Shown here: positions 26,427-35,757 of the stretch, one piece after another
Layout: each line of letters starts with the position of its first letter
How positions within the stretch are numbered: position 1 is the stretch's first letter
Origin: an uncultured Acinetobacter sp.
Lineage (GTDB): Bacteria > Pseudomonadota > Gammaproteobacteria > Pseudomonadales > Moraxellaceae
NCBI GenBank assembly: GCA_913777945.1
Contig: CAJYTY010000005.1
Location: forward strand, 1 to 64,000
DNA length: 64,000 bases
Direction of reading: 5' to 3'
Notes under the pieces: model-generated
Told to the model about the DNA's origin: nothing
The model's database searches: none
What the model saw: only the letters and a program-made list of their open reading frames with translations
Program-made: the position numbers and the translations under genes

Positions 26427-27074
26427 ATGAATAAAAAGCATATTGTTCTTGCTACACTGCTAAGTGCGACGAGTTTAGTCGTCAGTGCCGCAGAAGCACC
26501 TAAACTGAGTTTACATCGCAATAATATTAAAGTTTGGACCTACCAAACAGAGAATAATCCTGTCTTTCAGTACAAAGCAGAAACGACTTTCGATGTACCT
26601 TTGGAACGGGCAGTTGCGGTAGTACTTGATGTTGAACGCACACCACAATGGGTACCCTATGTTGCTAAGGCACAGCTTTTGTCTCGGGATGAAAAGAAAG
26701 GGGAATTCACCCTGTATATGCTGTTAGATTTCCCATTTCCTTTGAAAGACCGTGATGTGGTAATTAAGGGTAAAATGAATAAGAATGCTGATGGCAGTAT
26801 TAGTATTAAGAATAACGCGATTAAAAATAGTTATCCTGAACAACCTGATGTGATTCGTTTGAATCAATATACAGGAGATTGGACGTTCCAAAGACTTGCC
26901 AATAATAAGGTTAAAGTCATGACCAGTGGTTATGCCGACCCAGCAGGTTCGATTCCATTGAGTTTTGTGAATATGTTTGTGCAGCAGCAACCGTATCAAA
27001 TGCTGATGAAGATGAAGAAAGAAATTTACAATCCATTATATGCGCAGCCACATTTACCTGATTTACTTAAATAA
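26427..27074 (+). CDS. START-domain lipid-binding-like protein
   Basis: This 215-residue protein has an N-terminal signal peptide (about 21 residues, ending near VSAAEA) and then one START-like domain. The helix-grip pattern is visible in KAETTFDVPLERAVAVVLDVERTPQWVPYVAKAQLL, DFPFPLKDRDVVI and the long C-terminal helix SFVNMFVQQQPYQMLMKMKKEI. START domains bind lipids or other hydrophobic ligands in a deep pocket. Secretion suggests the periplasm. The ligand is unknown. A long terminator follows. Confidence 0.85.
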   Translation: MNKKHIVLATLLSATSLVVSAAEAPKLSLHRNNIKVWTYQTENNPVFQYKAETTFDVPLERAVAVVLDVERTPQWVPYVAKAQLLSRDEKKGEFTLYMLLDFPFPLKDRDVVIKGKMNKNADGSISIKNNAIKNSYPEQPDVIRLNQYTGDWTFQRLANNKVKVMTSGYADPAGSIPLSFVNMFVQQQPYQMLMKMKKEIYNPLYAQPHLPDLLK

Positions 27075-27104
27075 TGAACTAATTTGTAGAATTCTATTCG
27101 ACAT

Positions 27105-27134
27105 AAAAAGCCTGATTTAAATCAGGCTTTTTTT
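27105..27134. terminator. Bidirectional terminator
   Basis: Two 14-base arms, AAAAAGCCTGATTT and AAATCAGGCTTTTT, abut as a near-perfect palindrome with T-runs on both strands. It separates the START gene from the converging ydhP-like gene, whose stop is at 27140. Confidence 0.88.
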
Positions 27135-27139
27135 GCAGA

Positions 27140-28327
27140 TTAAACTTGAGAGCATTGTTGTAACCGCAGATTGGCTTTACTCGCTAATTTCATTTGAATC
27201 AAAACCAAAATAAGCCCAATACTCGCGAGCACAGCACCGATGATCGATACCGCGCTATAGTTCAAACCAAAACTTAATACTGCTCCACCTGCTGCCGCAC
27301 CAATTGCATTACCGAGGTTGAATGCGCCGATATTGACAGAAGATGCGAGACCAGATGCTTCATGAGCAACTGACATGACGCGCATTTGTAAAGGTGGAAC
27401 GATGGCAAATGCTGCTGTGCCCCAAATGACTAAGCCAATGGCTGCACCTAGTTGTGATTGAGCAAGGATTGGGAAAATCAACATCAAGCTGATCAATAAG
27501 AGCAAGAAGCCAATCAGGGTTTTATTGATTGATAAATCGGCAAACTTTCCACCGAAATGGTTCCCAATGGAGAAACCAATTCCAATCAAGACCAACATCA
27601 TAGTGATAAAGGTCGGTGAAGCATGGCTAAACTCAACCAAGCTTGGCGCGATGTAGGTGTATAGGGTAAACATCGCCGAAGCACCAAATACCGTGGTCAA
27701 GAGTGCAAACACCACAGGCAGGCGAGTGAGCACTTTGAGTTCCATTTTTATATTGGGTTTTTGACCCACAGCACCGACAGGTAGGGCTTTCCAGAGCGCA
27801 AGTATGGTGATGACACCGAGTACAGAAATCGCAAGGAATGACATTCTCCAGCCAATGTTTTGTCCTACCCACGTTGCCAGTGGTACGCCACCAATATTGG
27901 CGATGGTGAGGCCCATAAACATGGTGGCAACCGCACTGGCTTGTTTATTTGCTGGAACAACACTGGCTGCCACCACAGAACCAATCCCGAAGAAGGCACC
28001 GTGGTTTAAGCTGGTAATTAATCGGGCACCCATTAAGCTCATATAGTTGGGTGAAAAGGCTGCGATCAGGTTACCAATGGTGAAGATTGCCATAAGTAGA
28101 ATCAGGGCATTACGACGGGCAAAGCCGCCAAACCATAAGGTCATGATCGGCGCACCGAGCATCACGCCCAGTGCATAACCTGTAATCAACATGCCCGCAC
28201 TTGGAATCGATACCCCAAGATCATTGGCAATATTGGGCAACAGCCCCATTGGGGAGAACTCTGTTGTTCCAATTGCAAATGCACCAATTGCCAGCGCCAG
28301 TAAAGGAAGGTTGATGCGGCTGCTCAT
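27140..28327 (-). CDS. ydhP: MFS exporter, YdhP-like
   Basis: This 395-residue transporter of the DHA1 drug:proton antiporter branch has about 12 membrane segments. The N-terminus (PLLALAIGAFAIGTTEFSPM) and the block SLNHGAFFGIGSVVAASVVP match E. coli YdhP very closely from memory. I start at 28327: this ATG lies one base after the stop of the upstream aldo/keto reductase gene (TAACATG), and an upstream in-frame ATG would run into that gene. The two genes form an operon. The substrate of YdhP is not well established. Confidence 0.9.
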   Translation of the reverse strand: MSSRINLPLLALAIGAFAIGTTEFSPMGLLPNIANDLGVSIPSAGMLITGYALGVMLGAPIMTLWFGGFARRNALILLMAIFTIGNLIAAFSPNYMSLMGARLITSLNHGAFFGIGSVVAASVVPANKQASAVATMFMGLTIANIGGVPLATWVGQNIGWRMSFLAISVLGVITILALWKALPVGAVGQKPNIKMELKVLTRLPVVFALLTTVFGASAMFTLYTYIAPSLVEFSHASPTFITMMLVLIGIGFSIGNHFGGKFADLSINKTLIGFLLLLISLMLIFPILAQSQLGAAIGLVIWGTAAFAIVPPLQMRVMSVAHEASGLASSVNIGAFNLGNAIGAAAGGAVLSFGLNYSAVSIIGAVLASIGLILVLIQMKLASKANLRLQQCSQV

Positions 28328-28328
28328 G

Positions 28329-29135
28329 TTATTTGTCCCATTCAGGCGCAAATGGTTCAGGACTCACATCTCGACCATTACGTTCAAGTTGAGCGATCAA
28401 CTGCATTTCCTCTGCACTTAAAGTTAAGTCTTGTGCCTTTAAGTTGCTGATCAGGTTTTCACGTTTGGTTGATGATGGAATCACAGCAAAACCATTTTGT
28501 AAGGCCCAAGCCAAAGCGACTTGTGCAGTCGTTGCCTGATGCTGTGCAGCGATCTCAACTAAGGTTGGGTCCTGCAGTACTTTGCCATAAGCCAAAGTCA
28601 TATATGAAGTCACGTCGATATTTTGTTCACCTAAGAAATTGACCAAGGTACGGTTCTGCAAATAAGGACTGAGTTCAATCTGGTTGGTGGCAATGTGTTC
28701 GACACCAATGCTATCAATCGCTTGTTGGGTCAAGGTGATATTAAAGTTTGAAATCCCGATGTGTTTCGTCAAACCTTGTTGTTTGGCCTCTAATAACAAT
28801 TGCATGACGATTGGAATGGATATACCGAGTTGTGGCGCAGGCCAGTGAATCAAGGTGAGATCGACAGCATCAGTGCGAAGTTTTTGTAAGCTGTCTTTTA
28901 AACTTGAAATGAATTTGTCTTCAGTAAAGTTATCGACCCAGATTTTTGTGGTTAAGAATAAATCTTGACGTGCAACACCACTTTCAGCAATGGCTTGGCC
29001 TACTGCTGCTTCATTTTCATAAACCTGTGCAGTATCAATGGCACGATAGCCTACTTCTAGGGCGGTTTTAACTGAATCAATGAGGGTTAGATCTTTAAGA
29101 CGGAAAGTACCTAAACCGAATTGAGGAATGCGCAT
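28329..29135 (-). CDS. dkgB: Aldo/keto reductase, DkgB-like
   Basis: This 268-residue enzyme reduces aldehydes and ketones with NADPH. The aldo/keto reductase tetrad is visible: Asp in [11 protein letters not shown], the Tyr of QVYENE, Lys in TTKIWVDN and His in LIHWPAP. The C-terminal [14 protein letters not shown] is the cofactor-binding segment. The sequence follows E. coli DkgB (2,5-diketo-gluconate/methylglyoxal reductase) almost along its full length, ending EWDK. It is first in an operon with the YdhP-like gene and divergent from a YafC-like LysR gene, the same dkgB-yafC pairing as in E. coli. Confidence 0.92.
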   Translation of the reverse strand: MRIPQFGLGTFRLKDLTLIDSVKTALEVGYRAIDTAQVYENEAAVGQAIAESGVARQDLFLTTKIWVDNFTEDKFISSLKDSLQKLRTDAVDLTLIHWPAPQLGISIPIVMQLLLEAKQQGLTKHIGISNFNITLTQQAIDSIGVEHIATNQIELSPYLQNRTLVNFLGEQNIDVTSYMTLAYGKVLQDPTLVEIAAQHQATTAQVALAWALQNGFAVIPSSTKRENLISNLKAQDLTLSAEEMQLIAQLERNGRDVSPEPFAPEWDK

Positions 29136-29265
29136 ATTTTCACCTGATTTTTTTATGCTCTGGAGAGCTATTGATGGCTGCCATTTTGCGATGATTATTG
29201 TTGCTAAAAAATAGATGAATTTGCAAAATATAGTTGACTAAATATCAATAATTGATGAGGTGGCA

Positions 29266-30168
29266 ATGAAATCTACGGTAGAAGAACTGCTTGCTTTTAT
29301 GACGATTATCGATACAGGATCGTTTATTGCCGCTGCTGAGCGGCTTGGACAGACAGCATCAGGAATGAGCCGCTCTCTCAGTCGTCTAGAGTCAAAGCTT
29401 GGAGTCACCTTGCTAGAGCGCACGACTCGAAAGTTAAAACTGACCCAAGAAGGACAACAGTTTTTACAACATGCGCGTAAAATTCTCAGTGATTTAAGTG
29501 CAGCTGAAGAAGCTCTAGAAAAATCGGATCAGGATACCTCGGGTGTGATTCGGATTGACTCAGCTACACCGTTTATTCTGCATGTCATTACGCCATTGGT
29601 ACATAAGTTCAGACAAAGTTATCCCAATATTGAGATTGAGCTGAATAGTAATGATTTAGTGATAGATCTATTAGAACATAAGACTGATGTGGCGTTTCGT
29701 TTTGGTGAATTACATGATTCCAGTCTGCATGCGAAATTGGTGTGTAGAAGCCGAATTTATATTGTTGCTAGTCCTGAATATTTACAGCGTAAAGGGAGAC
29801 CTGTACAAGCTCAGACATTAATTGAGCATGATGTGATTGGCTTCACCCGTCCAACCTATATCAATACTTGGCCCATTAAAATTGATGGTGAGTATTTTCA
29901 AGCCCAACCTAAAGTAAAAGCATCGAGTGGCGAAACCGTTCGACAACTCTGTTTACGTGGGCAGGGGATTGCCCGATTATCAGAGTTTGAAATCTGGCAG
30001 GATATGAAAGAAGGTCGCCTTGAGGCGCTATTCGAAGATCAGATTGAGCATTCTTATCAAAGCATCCATGCTGTGTATTATCAACAAGCGCATTTGCCGA
30101 AACGGGTTCGCTTATTTATTGAGTTTTTGAGTGAGCAGTTAAGTCATGGATTTTCGGTTTGCCAATAG
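29266..30168 (+). CDS. yafC: LysR-family regulator, YafC-like
   Basis: This 300-residue LysR regulator has a helix-turn-helix at residues 1-60 (TGSFIAAAERLGQTASGMSRSLSRLESKLGVTLLERTTR) and an effector-binding domain from about residue 90. The effector part (RIDSATPFILHVI, FTRPTYINTWPI, SSGETVRQLCLRGQGIARLS) resembles E. coli YafC closely. I use ATG 29266, with GAGG 5 bases upstream; GTG 29260 lies within that ribosome site. It is divergent from dkgB-ydhP and probably regulates them. Its 3' end overlaps the converging lipoprotein gene by 53 bases. Confidence 0.9.
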   Translation: MKSTVEELLAFMTIIDTGSFIAAAERLGQTASGMSRSLSRLESKLGVTLLERTTRKLKLTQEGQQFLQHARKILSDLSAAEEALEKSDQDTSGVIRIDSATPFILHVITPLVHKFRQSYPNIEIELNSNDLVIDLLEHKTDVAFRFGELHDSSLHAKLVCRSRIYIVASPEYLQRKGRPVQAQTLIEHDVIGFTRPTYINTWPIKIDGEYFQAQPKVKASSGETVRQLCLRGQGIARLSEFEIWQDMKEGRLEALFEDQIEHSYQSIHAVYYQQAHLPKRVRLFIEFLSEQLSHGFSVCQ

Positions 30169-30523
30169 CTGTTTCAGCGAGTTTGAGTTCTAAAACTTGA
30201 ACAAGTTGTCCAGTCGGTTGTTGTACTGCAACTTTGATCTGTTGCTGTTGTTGCGTGCATACAAATTCAACGGTAGGTAACAGCAAACTCGACATAATCA
30301 CACCATTCTCAGTAGGCTGCTTATAGGTTAGTTTCAAAGTATGATCTTGCTGATTCACAACTTTTTCTAACCTCCAAAACTCATATTCCTGCTGATTTTG
30401 TATTTTCAAATAGCCTTGAGATAAAGTTTTGCAGATGGTTTGCTGTTGTTCAACACTTTGATTGGTGGCTTGGCAACCTGTAAAAAAAATTGTACAGAAT
30501 ATAAATAAGATATTATTTTTCAT
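30116..30523 (-). CDS. Small lipoprotein, unknown function
   Basis: This 135-residue protein has a short lipoprotein signal peptide (MKNNILFIFCTIFFTGCQATN) with lipobox FTGC at Cys17. The mature part is polar and Gln-rich with a few beta strands; I recognise no domain. I start at 30523 because AAGGA lies 8 bases upstream and the signal peptide then begins normally; an upstream ATG at 30577 would put 18 polar residues before it. The last 53 bases are shared, on the opposite strand, with the end of the YafC-like gene. It is divergent from the MocR gene. Confidence 0.7.
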   Translation of the reverse strand: MKNNILFIFCTIFFTGCQATNQSVEQQQTICKTLSQGYLKIQNQQEYEFWRLEKVVNQQDHTLKLTYKQPTENGVIMSSLLLPTVEFVCTQQQQQIKVAVQQPTGQLVQVLELKLAETAIGKPKIHDLTAHSKTQ

Positions 30524-30613
30524 GCTCTTATCCTTCGTCAGTTGATTTTTATAGCTTAACGGTGTTGTATTAACCAATACAGATACAGAAATTTATAAAA
30601 AAGCAGTACAGAT

Positions 30614-32041
30614 ATGACTTTTCAATATCAACGCCTAGCAGATCAATTGGCTCATAAAATTTATCAACATGAATTACAGCCACAGCAAAAGTTAAGTTCT
30701 TTAAGGGAATTTGCTCGTCAGCAAAGTATTAGTTTGAGTACCGCACAACAATGCTACGAACTGTTAGAAGCAAAAGGACTGATTTATGTCAAAGCCAAAT
30801 CAGGCTATTTTGTAAGTTCAAGACAATATCAAAGTGCTGCCCCTAAAAGTCCAAGCTTTGAGTCCAAAGCACGGCAAGTCTCGAATTTAGACTTACAGAA
30901 TCAGATTCAAACAGCATCGATTCAAAATCATTTAACCCCTTTAGGGGCTATTCAGTTGTCGCCCCACTTAATTCCTGTAGATGGGCTACGTCGTTCCTTA
31001 CAGCGAGCGCTTAAACACTGTCAGCCTGAAGATTTTTTATATTGTAATAAACAGGGACATGAGCAGTTACGTAAGGCTTTATCAGATCATTGGCGTGAAG
31101 ATGGAATTTATGTCGCTACGGAAGATATTTTTATTACCAATGGCTGTATGCCAGCTTTGTCCTTGTTAATTCAGCAGATCAGTCAGGAAGGGGACAGTAT
31201 TTTAATTCCAACACCTACTTTTAATGGGCAGTTGCAAATGTTGGCAAGTCTTAAGCGTAAGATTATTGAGATTCCAGCAGATCATCGTGGTATTGATCTT
31301 GAACGTCTTGAGTTTTTTATGAAACAGGGCGATGCCAAGCTGTGTTTACTCACTGCTAATTTTCAAAATCCATTGGGCTACTGTTTAAGTCATTCACAGA
31401 AGCAAAAAATTGCTCAACTTGCACAGCAATACCAATGTTTTATTTTAGAAGATGATATTTATGGTGAATGCAGTTTCCAAAAAGAGAGACCTTTGCCGAT
31501 TCGTTATTGGGATCAACAAGGCTACGTAATTTGGTGTGGTTCAGTCTCGAAGTCACTGTCTACCGCCTATCGTGTAGGATGGTTTTGCTTGGGACAACAA
31601 TTGCAACACTTACGACCACAACTCTTATCAAATAACGTCGGTGTCAATACACCCTTACAGTTAGGCTTGGCTGATTTCATTTATAGTCGTGGTTATCGTG
31701 AGCATTTGGATGACTTAAGACCGAAGTTGATGCAACAAGTCGAACAGTATCGTGCTTATATTTTGGAAGTATTTGATGGGATTCCAATCGCCTTGAGTCA
31801 ATCAGAAGGTGGTTATGCTTTGTGGTTGCAACTGCCAGAAAATATTACGGGCTTAGAGTTATATTATTTAGCGCAGCGCCAAGGGATTAATATCGTACCA
31901 GGGGAAGTGTTTGGTGAAGATCAGCGTTATCAGCACTTCATCCGCTTAAATGCAGGGCATGCGTTGACCACCGAAATCCGCCAAGCAATTCAACAGTTGG
32001 CGGATTGGGTGAGAGAACGTATGTCGTCGGTTTTAAATTAA
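30614..32041 (+). CDS. MocR-type GntR/aminotransferase regulator
   Basis: This 475-residue protein fuses a GntR winged helix (residues 1-70: [48 protein letters not shown]) to a fold-type I aminotransferase-like domain (from about 110). The PLP-binding Lys is in [15 protein letters not shown], and the cofactor Asp is in [10 protein letters not shown]. MocR regulators sense PLP or amino-acid derivatives; the target cannot be read here. It converges with the alcohol dehydrogenase gene so tightly that a single TTAA supplies both stop codons. Confidence 0.92.
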   Translation: MTFQYQRLADQLAHKIYQHELQPQQKLSSLREFARQQSISLSTAQQCYELLEAKGLIYVKAKSGYFVSSRQYQSAAPKSPSFESKARQVSNLDLQNQIQTASIQNHLTPLGAIQLSPHLIPVDGLRRSLQRALKHCQPEDFLYCNKQGHEQLRKALSDHWREDGIYVATEDIFITNGCMPALSLLIQQISQEGDSILIPTPTFNGQLQMLASLKRKIIEIPADHRGIDLERLEFFMKQGDAKLCLLTANFQNPLGYCLSHSQKQKIAQLAQQYQCFILEDDIYGECSFQKERPLPIRYWDQQGYVIWCGSVSKSLSTAYRVGWFCLGQQLQHLRPQLLSNNVGVNTPLQLGLADFIYSRGYREHLDDLRPKLMQQVEQYRAYILEVFDGIPIALSQSEGGYALWLQLPENITGLELYYLAQRQGINIVPGEVFGEDQRYQHFIRLNAGHALTTEIRQAIQQLADWVRERMSSVLN

Positions 32042-33063
32042 TCAAAGTCTGCTTTAAGTACGATACGATAGCGTGCTTGACCTGAATGGAGTCGTTCAAT
32101 GGCTTCATTGAGTTGAGACATTGGAAATAGCTCAATTTGTGGCGCAATATTTTTACGTGCGGCAAATTGTAGTAGTTGACGCAGCGCTAAAGGTGACCCT
32201 GTTGGTGAAGCTGTAACAGATTTCGCCCCACTCATGATAGTACCTACAGAAACTGGAATAGGCTCTAAGGTAATACCCAAGAAATGCATACTACCATTCG
32301 GTGCAAGGGTATTGAGATAGGCCTGCCAATTCAGAGTTACATTGACGGTGCTAAGCAATAGATCAAATTTGCCACGTTGCGCTTTGATCGCTTGAGCATC
32401 ACGACTATTCACCACATGGTCAGCGCCCATGGCTTTGAGTTCTTCAGTTTTGTCTGGATTTGAACTAAAGGCGGTAATCTCACAACCCCAGGCCTTAAGT
32501 AGTTTGATGGCCATATGTCCTAAGCCACCAATCCCAATCACACCGACGTGATGTGTTGCTTGGATCTGATGTTTAAGTAAAGGATCAAACACGGTAATGC
32601 CGCCACAAAGCAATGGTCCTGCACTTTCAGGATCCAAACCTTCAGGTAGAGGAATTACCCATTGCCAACCTGCGCGAACTTTTTCTGCAAAGCCACCCGC
32701 ATGACCAACGATAGTCGCAACGCTGCCACCCGTACATAAAACTTGATGACCACCAATACAAGGATCGCATGCTTGGCAACTTTCAGCTGTCCAACCAATG
32801 CCAACACGTTGACCAAGTTTCAGTCCTTTGGCTTCTGAACCGAGTGCGATAATTGTGCCAATAATTTCATGTCCAGCGACAGCAGGATAAACGGATGAAT
32901 GCCATTCATTATTGATCACAGACAAATCTGAGTGACATAAACCGCAGTATTCAACTTTAACTTCAACCTGATGTGGCTTTAATTCACCTGCATCAAATTG
33001 ATAAGGAACCAATTGCTCTCCTGCTTTCATTGCAGCATAAGCACGAATTTGGTTATTGCTCAT
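32038..33063 (-). CDS. ahr: Zinc alcohol dehydrogenase / aldehyde reductase, Ahr-like
   Basis: This 341-residue medium-chain dehydrogenase reduces aldehydes to alcohols with NADPH. The catalytic zinc ligands are Cys in CGLCHSDLS, His-Glu in AGHEIIG and Cys in LLCGGITVF; structural-zinc cysteines are at the [17 protein letters not shown] cluster. The Rossmann motif [13 protein letters not shown] is in place, followed by SSNPDK, an NADP-type loop. The sequence follows E. coli Ahr (YjgB) closely. It lies 34 bases downstream of tag in the same direction. Confidence 0.9.
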   Translation of the reverse strand: MSNNQIRAYAAMKAGEQLVPYQFDAGELKPHQVEVKVEYCGLCHSDLSVINNEWHSSVYPAVAGHEIIGTIIALGSEAKGLKLGQRVGIGWTAESCQACDPCIGGHQVLCTGGSVATIVGHAGGFAEKVRAGWQWVIPLPEGLDPESAGPLLCGGITVFDPLLKHQIQATHHVGVIGIGGLGHMAIKLLKAWGCEITAFSSNPDKTEELKAMGADHVVNSRDAQAIKAQRGKFDLLLSTVNVTLNWQAYLNTLAPNGSMHFLGITLEPIPVSVGTIMSGAKSVTASPTGSPLALRQLLQFAARKNIAPQIELFPMSQLNEAIERLHSGQARYRIVLKADFD

Positions 33064-33097
33064 TCGATAACTCCTTGGAAAGGAAAATGAATTCGTA

Positions 33098-33652
33098 TTA
33101 TTTAAAATGGCAGTGATTTTCGTGATCGTTGACCATTCCTACCGCTTGCATAAACGCATAACACGTTGTGGGACCAACGAATTTAAAACCACGTTTTTTC
33201 AGTGTTTTTGAAAGTTTTTGACTGATTTCGGTTTGTGCAGGTGCATCACGATAATAAATGACATCGTTATTTGGAGTCTGATGGTCAACAAAGGCCCATA
33301 GCCAATGAGATACATCACCAACTTCATTTTTGAGTTGCTGCCATGCAATTGCATTGTCTCGAATCGCTTTAAGTTTACCTAGATGACGAATTAATCCTGC
33401 ATCACTTAGTTTGTCTTCGAGTTGATCATCAGTAAACTCTGCAATCTTAGTAATTGGATAGTGAAAGAAGTGTGAACGGTAATTCTCGCGCTTTTTTAGT
33501 ACCGTGATCCATGATAGTCCAGCTTGTTGACCTTCGAGACAAAGCATTTCAAATAATCGATTTTCATCTTGTTCTACTTTGCCCCATTCTTCATCGTGGT
33601 AGCTAATATAGAGTGGATCATCGGAGCACCAGCCACAGCGTTGAATCGTCAT
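33098..33652 (-). CDS. tag: DNA-3-methyladenine glycosylase I
   Basis: This 184-residue enzyme removes 3-methyladenine from alkylated DNA. It begins with the family signature [20 protein letters not shown], including the zinc-binding Cys. Further blocks are [26 protein letters not shown], the helix-hairpin-like [23 protein letters not shown] (with catalytic Glu/Trp neighbourhood) and the C-terminal zinc His/Cys side (HENHCHF). The length matches E. coli Tag. It is part of a co-directional run mutY-M23-small protein-tag-ahr with gaps of 9-35 bases. Confidence 0.95.
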   Translation of the reverse strand: MTIQRCGWCSDDPLYISYHDEEWGKVEQDENRLFEMLCLEGQQAGLSWITVLKKRENYRSHFFHYPITKIAEFTDDQLEDKLSDAGLIRHLGKLKAIRDNAIAWQQLKNEVGDVSHWLWAFVDHQTPNNDVIYYRDAPAQTEISQKLSKTLKKRGFKFVGPTTCYAFMQAVGMVNDHENHCHFK

Positions 33653-33687
33653 ATTTGATGCTCCCTATTGTTATTCATATAAAATCA

Positions 33688-33933
33688 TTAAAGTGTGAAT
33701 GTCACCCATTCATTTGGGCGAGTATCCCAATAATACAGTTCAGCTGTATTTAAATCAGTAAATTTAAGCCAAAAGTCTTTACCAGATTTATCTGCAAATC
33801 CTGTGCTAATCAGCAGAGCATCTTCGGTAATTTCCATAATCCAGCCTTGATAGCTTGTACCATTGATGATGATTTTTTGCTGATTTCCAGACTCTGCAAA
33901 TTTAACCAGTCGTTCAATCAATGCTTCTGACAT
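33688..33933 (-). CDS. Small conserved-looking protein, unknown (81 aa)
   Basis: This 81-residue protein is soluble, with a helix at the N-terminus (ALIERLVKFAESGNQQK) and then what looks like a small beta-sheet domain (IIINGTSYQGWIMEITEDALLISTGF, DFWLKFTDLNTAELYYWD). The pattern of a barrel-like strand order suggests an Sm-like or PilZ-like fold, but this is a guess. It lies 9 bases after the M23 gene and 35 bases before tag, so it is likely co-transcribed. I do not know its function. Confidence 0.75.
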   Translation of the reverse strand: MSEALIERLVKFAESGNQQKIIINGTSYQGWIMEITEDALLISTGFADKSGKDFWLKFTDLNTAELYYWDTRPNEWVTFTL

Positions 33934-33942
33934 TCTATGTTC

Positions 33943-34479
33943 CTAACGTAAATATGAGTATGGATTGACTGCTCCACGCCCTTTGCCATTTAAATAAATA
34001 CCATAATGTAAATGTGGGGCAGTCGCACGGGCATTGCCTGTATTGCCCACATAACCAATGAGGTCGCCTTTGTGAACATAGTCTCCCACATTGAGACCAC
34101 GTTTATGACCATCTAAATGGGCATAGTAGTGCCAAGAACCAGAAGGCCCAAGAATCCAAATGATTTTGCCACCTAAATTATTATTACGTAAATCAGCGAC
34201 TAACCCTTCAGTAGCACTATACACTTTCGTCCCACGCTCCGCCATGATATCAATCCCTTCGTGGTTGCGTCCTTGGCTACGTGCAGCTCCCCAAGTATCT
34301 CGTAATTCACTTCGACTGATACCTTTGACTGGAACGGGCAAACGGCTGTCTAAACGCAGATTTTTAAGTTTATTGATTTGAGTGGCTGGTAGGGGCGTAG
34401 GCTTGTTAGGTGTTGTCGTACATGCAGAAATTAGAATAGCCAACAGACTAATCACGATAAATGGAATCGAAAGACGCAC
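33943..34479 (-). CDS. M23 (LytM) peptidase lipoprotein
   Basis: This 178-residue protein is a lipoprotein (lipobox ISAC, Cys20) with a single LytM/M23 domain, which cleaves peptidoglycan cross-bridges when active. Metal ligands are present: His73 and Asp77 (HEGIDIMAERG), catalytic His121 (YYAHLDG) and His158 of HLH (156-158). A full set of ligands means it may be catalytic, unlike EnvC/NlpD activators with degenerate sites. It lies 31 bases downstream of mutY. Confidence 0.9.
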   Translation of the reverse strand: MRLSIPFIVISLLAILISACTTTPNKPTPLPATQINKLKNLRLDSRLPVPVKGISRSELRDTWGAARSQGRNHEGIDIMAERGTKVYSATEGLVADLRNNNLGGKIIWILGPSGSWHYYAHLDGHKRGLNVGDYVHKGDLIGYVGNTGNARATAPHLHYGIYLNGKGRGAVNPYSYLR

Positions 34480-34510
34480 ACAAACTCCTTGTGATTTCGA
34501 TTTACAGCAA

Positions 34511-35557
34511 TTAAGTAGAGGAGGTCTTTTGTTTTGCTGTAATCAATTTTTTCATGGCGGTTGGAATGCCTTTGGCAATCGCAGCTTCTGGACTTAGCCA
34601 TACTCCATTTAATTCGATACTGAGCTGTTCTTTTTGATCATGTTCCACGTGGAACAGTTGCTCATTCAGTATCCATGTAAAGTGGGTAAAACTATGACTA
34701 ATCTGTAGTGATGATACTTGAGCTTGGAGCTTAAATTGCTGTTCAATCTGTTGTAATTCGGTTGCCTGTTCAATAATAGGCAGACAATACAAACCTCCCC
34801 ATAGACCATGGGCTTCACGTTGTTGCCAAAGCCATTCATGACCTGATTGAATTAGGAGAACATTCGCCGTTTTAACAGGGACAGGTTTTTTTGCTTTTTT
34901 AAATGGGAGTTCTTGTTCTAAACCTTGTTGATAGGCCTGACAGTTTTGTTGCATTGGGCAGTATAGACACAAAGGCTTTTTCGGTGTGCAGACTGTAGCA
35001 CCCAAATCCATGATTGCTTGGGTGTAATCATGGTTACGTTCTTTCGGACACAGCTGTTCCGCAATTTGCCATAAAGCACGCTCATGCTGTGGCTTAGATA
35101 GATCATCTTCAATCGCAAAAAAACGTGCTAAAACTCGTTTCACATTGCCATCCATAATGACGCCATATTGTCGTAAGCCAAGAGACATTAATGCACCAGC
35201 AGTTGAACGACCAATGCCTGGTAATTCAATCCACTGTTCTAATGTTTCAGGAAACTTTCCTTTCTGCTTTACGATAACAGCGGCTTTGTGCAGATTGCGT
35301 GCACGGGCATAGTAGCCTAAACCAGCCCAATAAGGGGCAACGTCATCCCAACTGGCCTGACCAAGATCGTCTACGGTTGGAAACCTTTCGATAAAGCGAT
35401 CAAAATATTGCAGAACAGTTTTAACTTGAGTCTGTTGTAGCATGATTTCTGATACCCAAACTTTGTAGGGATCATCAGCGACTTGCCATGGTAAATCGTG
35501 GCGGCCATGTTGGTCGAACCACGTGAGTAGTGCATCAGAAAATGAGAAATCAGACAT
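34511..35557 (-). CDS. mutY: A/G-specific adenine DNA glycosylase
   Basis: This 348-residue enzyme removes adenine mispaired with 8-oxoguanine. The helix-hairpin-helix LPGIGRSTAGA (112-121) is followed by catalytic Asp136 (IMDGNVKRVL); catalytic Glu37 is in SEIMLQQTQ. The [4Fe-4S] cluster cysteines are Cys190, Cys197, Cys200 and Cys206. The C-terminal third is a NUDIX-like 8-oxoG recognition domain. The length equals E. coli MutY. It heads a run of genes through M23 peptidase to tag. Confidence 0.96.
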   Translation of the reverse strand: MSDFSFSDALLTWFDQHGRHDLPWQVADDPYKVWVSEIMLQQTQVKTVLQYFDRFIERFPTVDDLGQASWDDVAPYWAGLGYYARARNLHKAAVIVKQKGKFPETLEQWIELPGIGRSTAGALMSLGLRQYGVIMDGNVKRVLARFFAIEDDLSKPQHERALWQIAEQLCPKERNHDYTQAIMDLGATVCTPKKPLCLYCPMQQNCQAYQQGLEQELPFKKAKKPVPVKTANVLLIQSGHEWLWQQREAHGLWGGLYCLPIIEQATELQQIEQQFKLQAQVSSLQISHSFTHFTWILNEQLFHVEHDQKEQLSIELNGVWLSPEAAIAKGIPTAMKKLITAKQKTSST

Positions 35558-35655
35558 GAATCAGAACTATCAAAAGCAGAGGCTTAGTATAATGAAAATA
35601 TGATCGTGGACTCATTTAAATGATAAAAACATTTGTTAGTGTATAGGAGACATAA

Positions 35656-35757
35656 ATGCCACCTACACAGAATGAAGTCTTTGCGAAAGTTTATGCCAAT
35701 ATTTTGAATCAGGTTAAATGTTTATCTAGTAATTCATACATTGCTTCTAATCCTTGA
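35656..35757 (+). pseudogene. Possible truncated ORF with a good ribosome site
   Basis: ATG 35656 is preceded by AGGAGA (35645-35650) at 5-base spacing, a very good ribosome site. The 33-residue frame MPPTQNEVFAKVYANILNQV... runs 49 bases into the 3' end of the converging dienelactone hydrolase gene and stops at 35757. The first 20 residues look like a genuine protein start, then the frame becomes Ser/Asn-rich antisense sequence. It may be the head of a gene cut off by a deletion, or chance. Confidence 0.35.
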
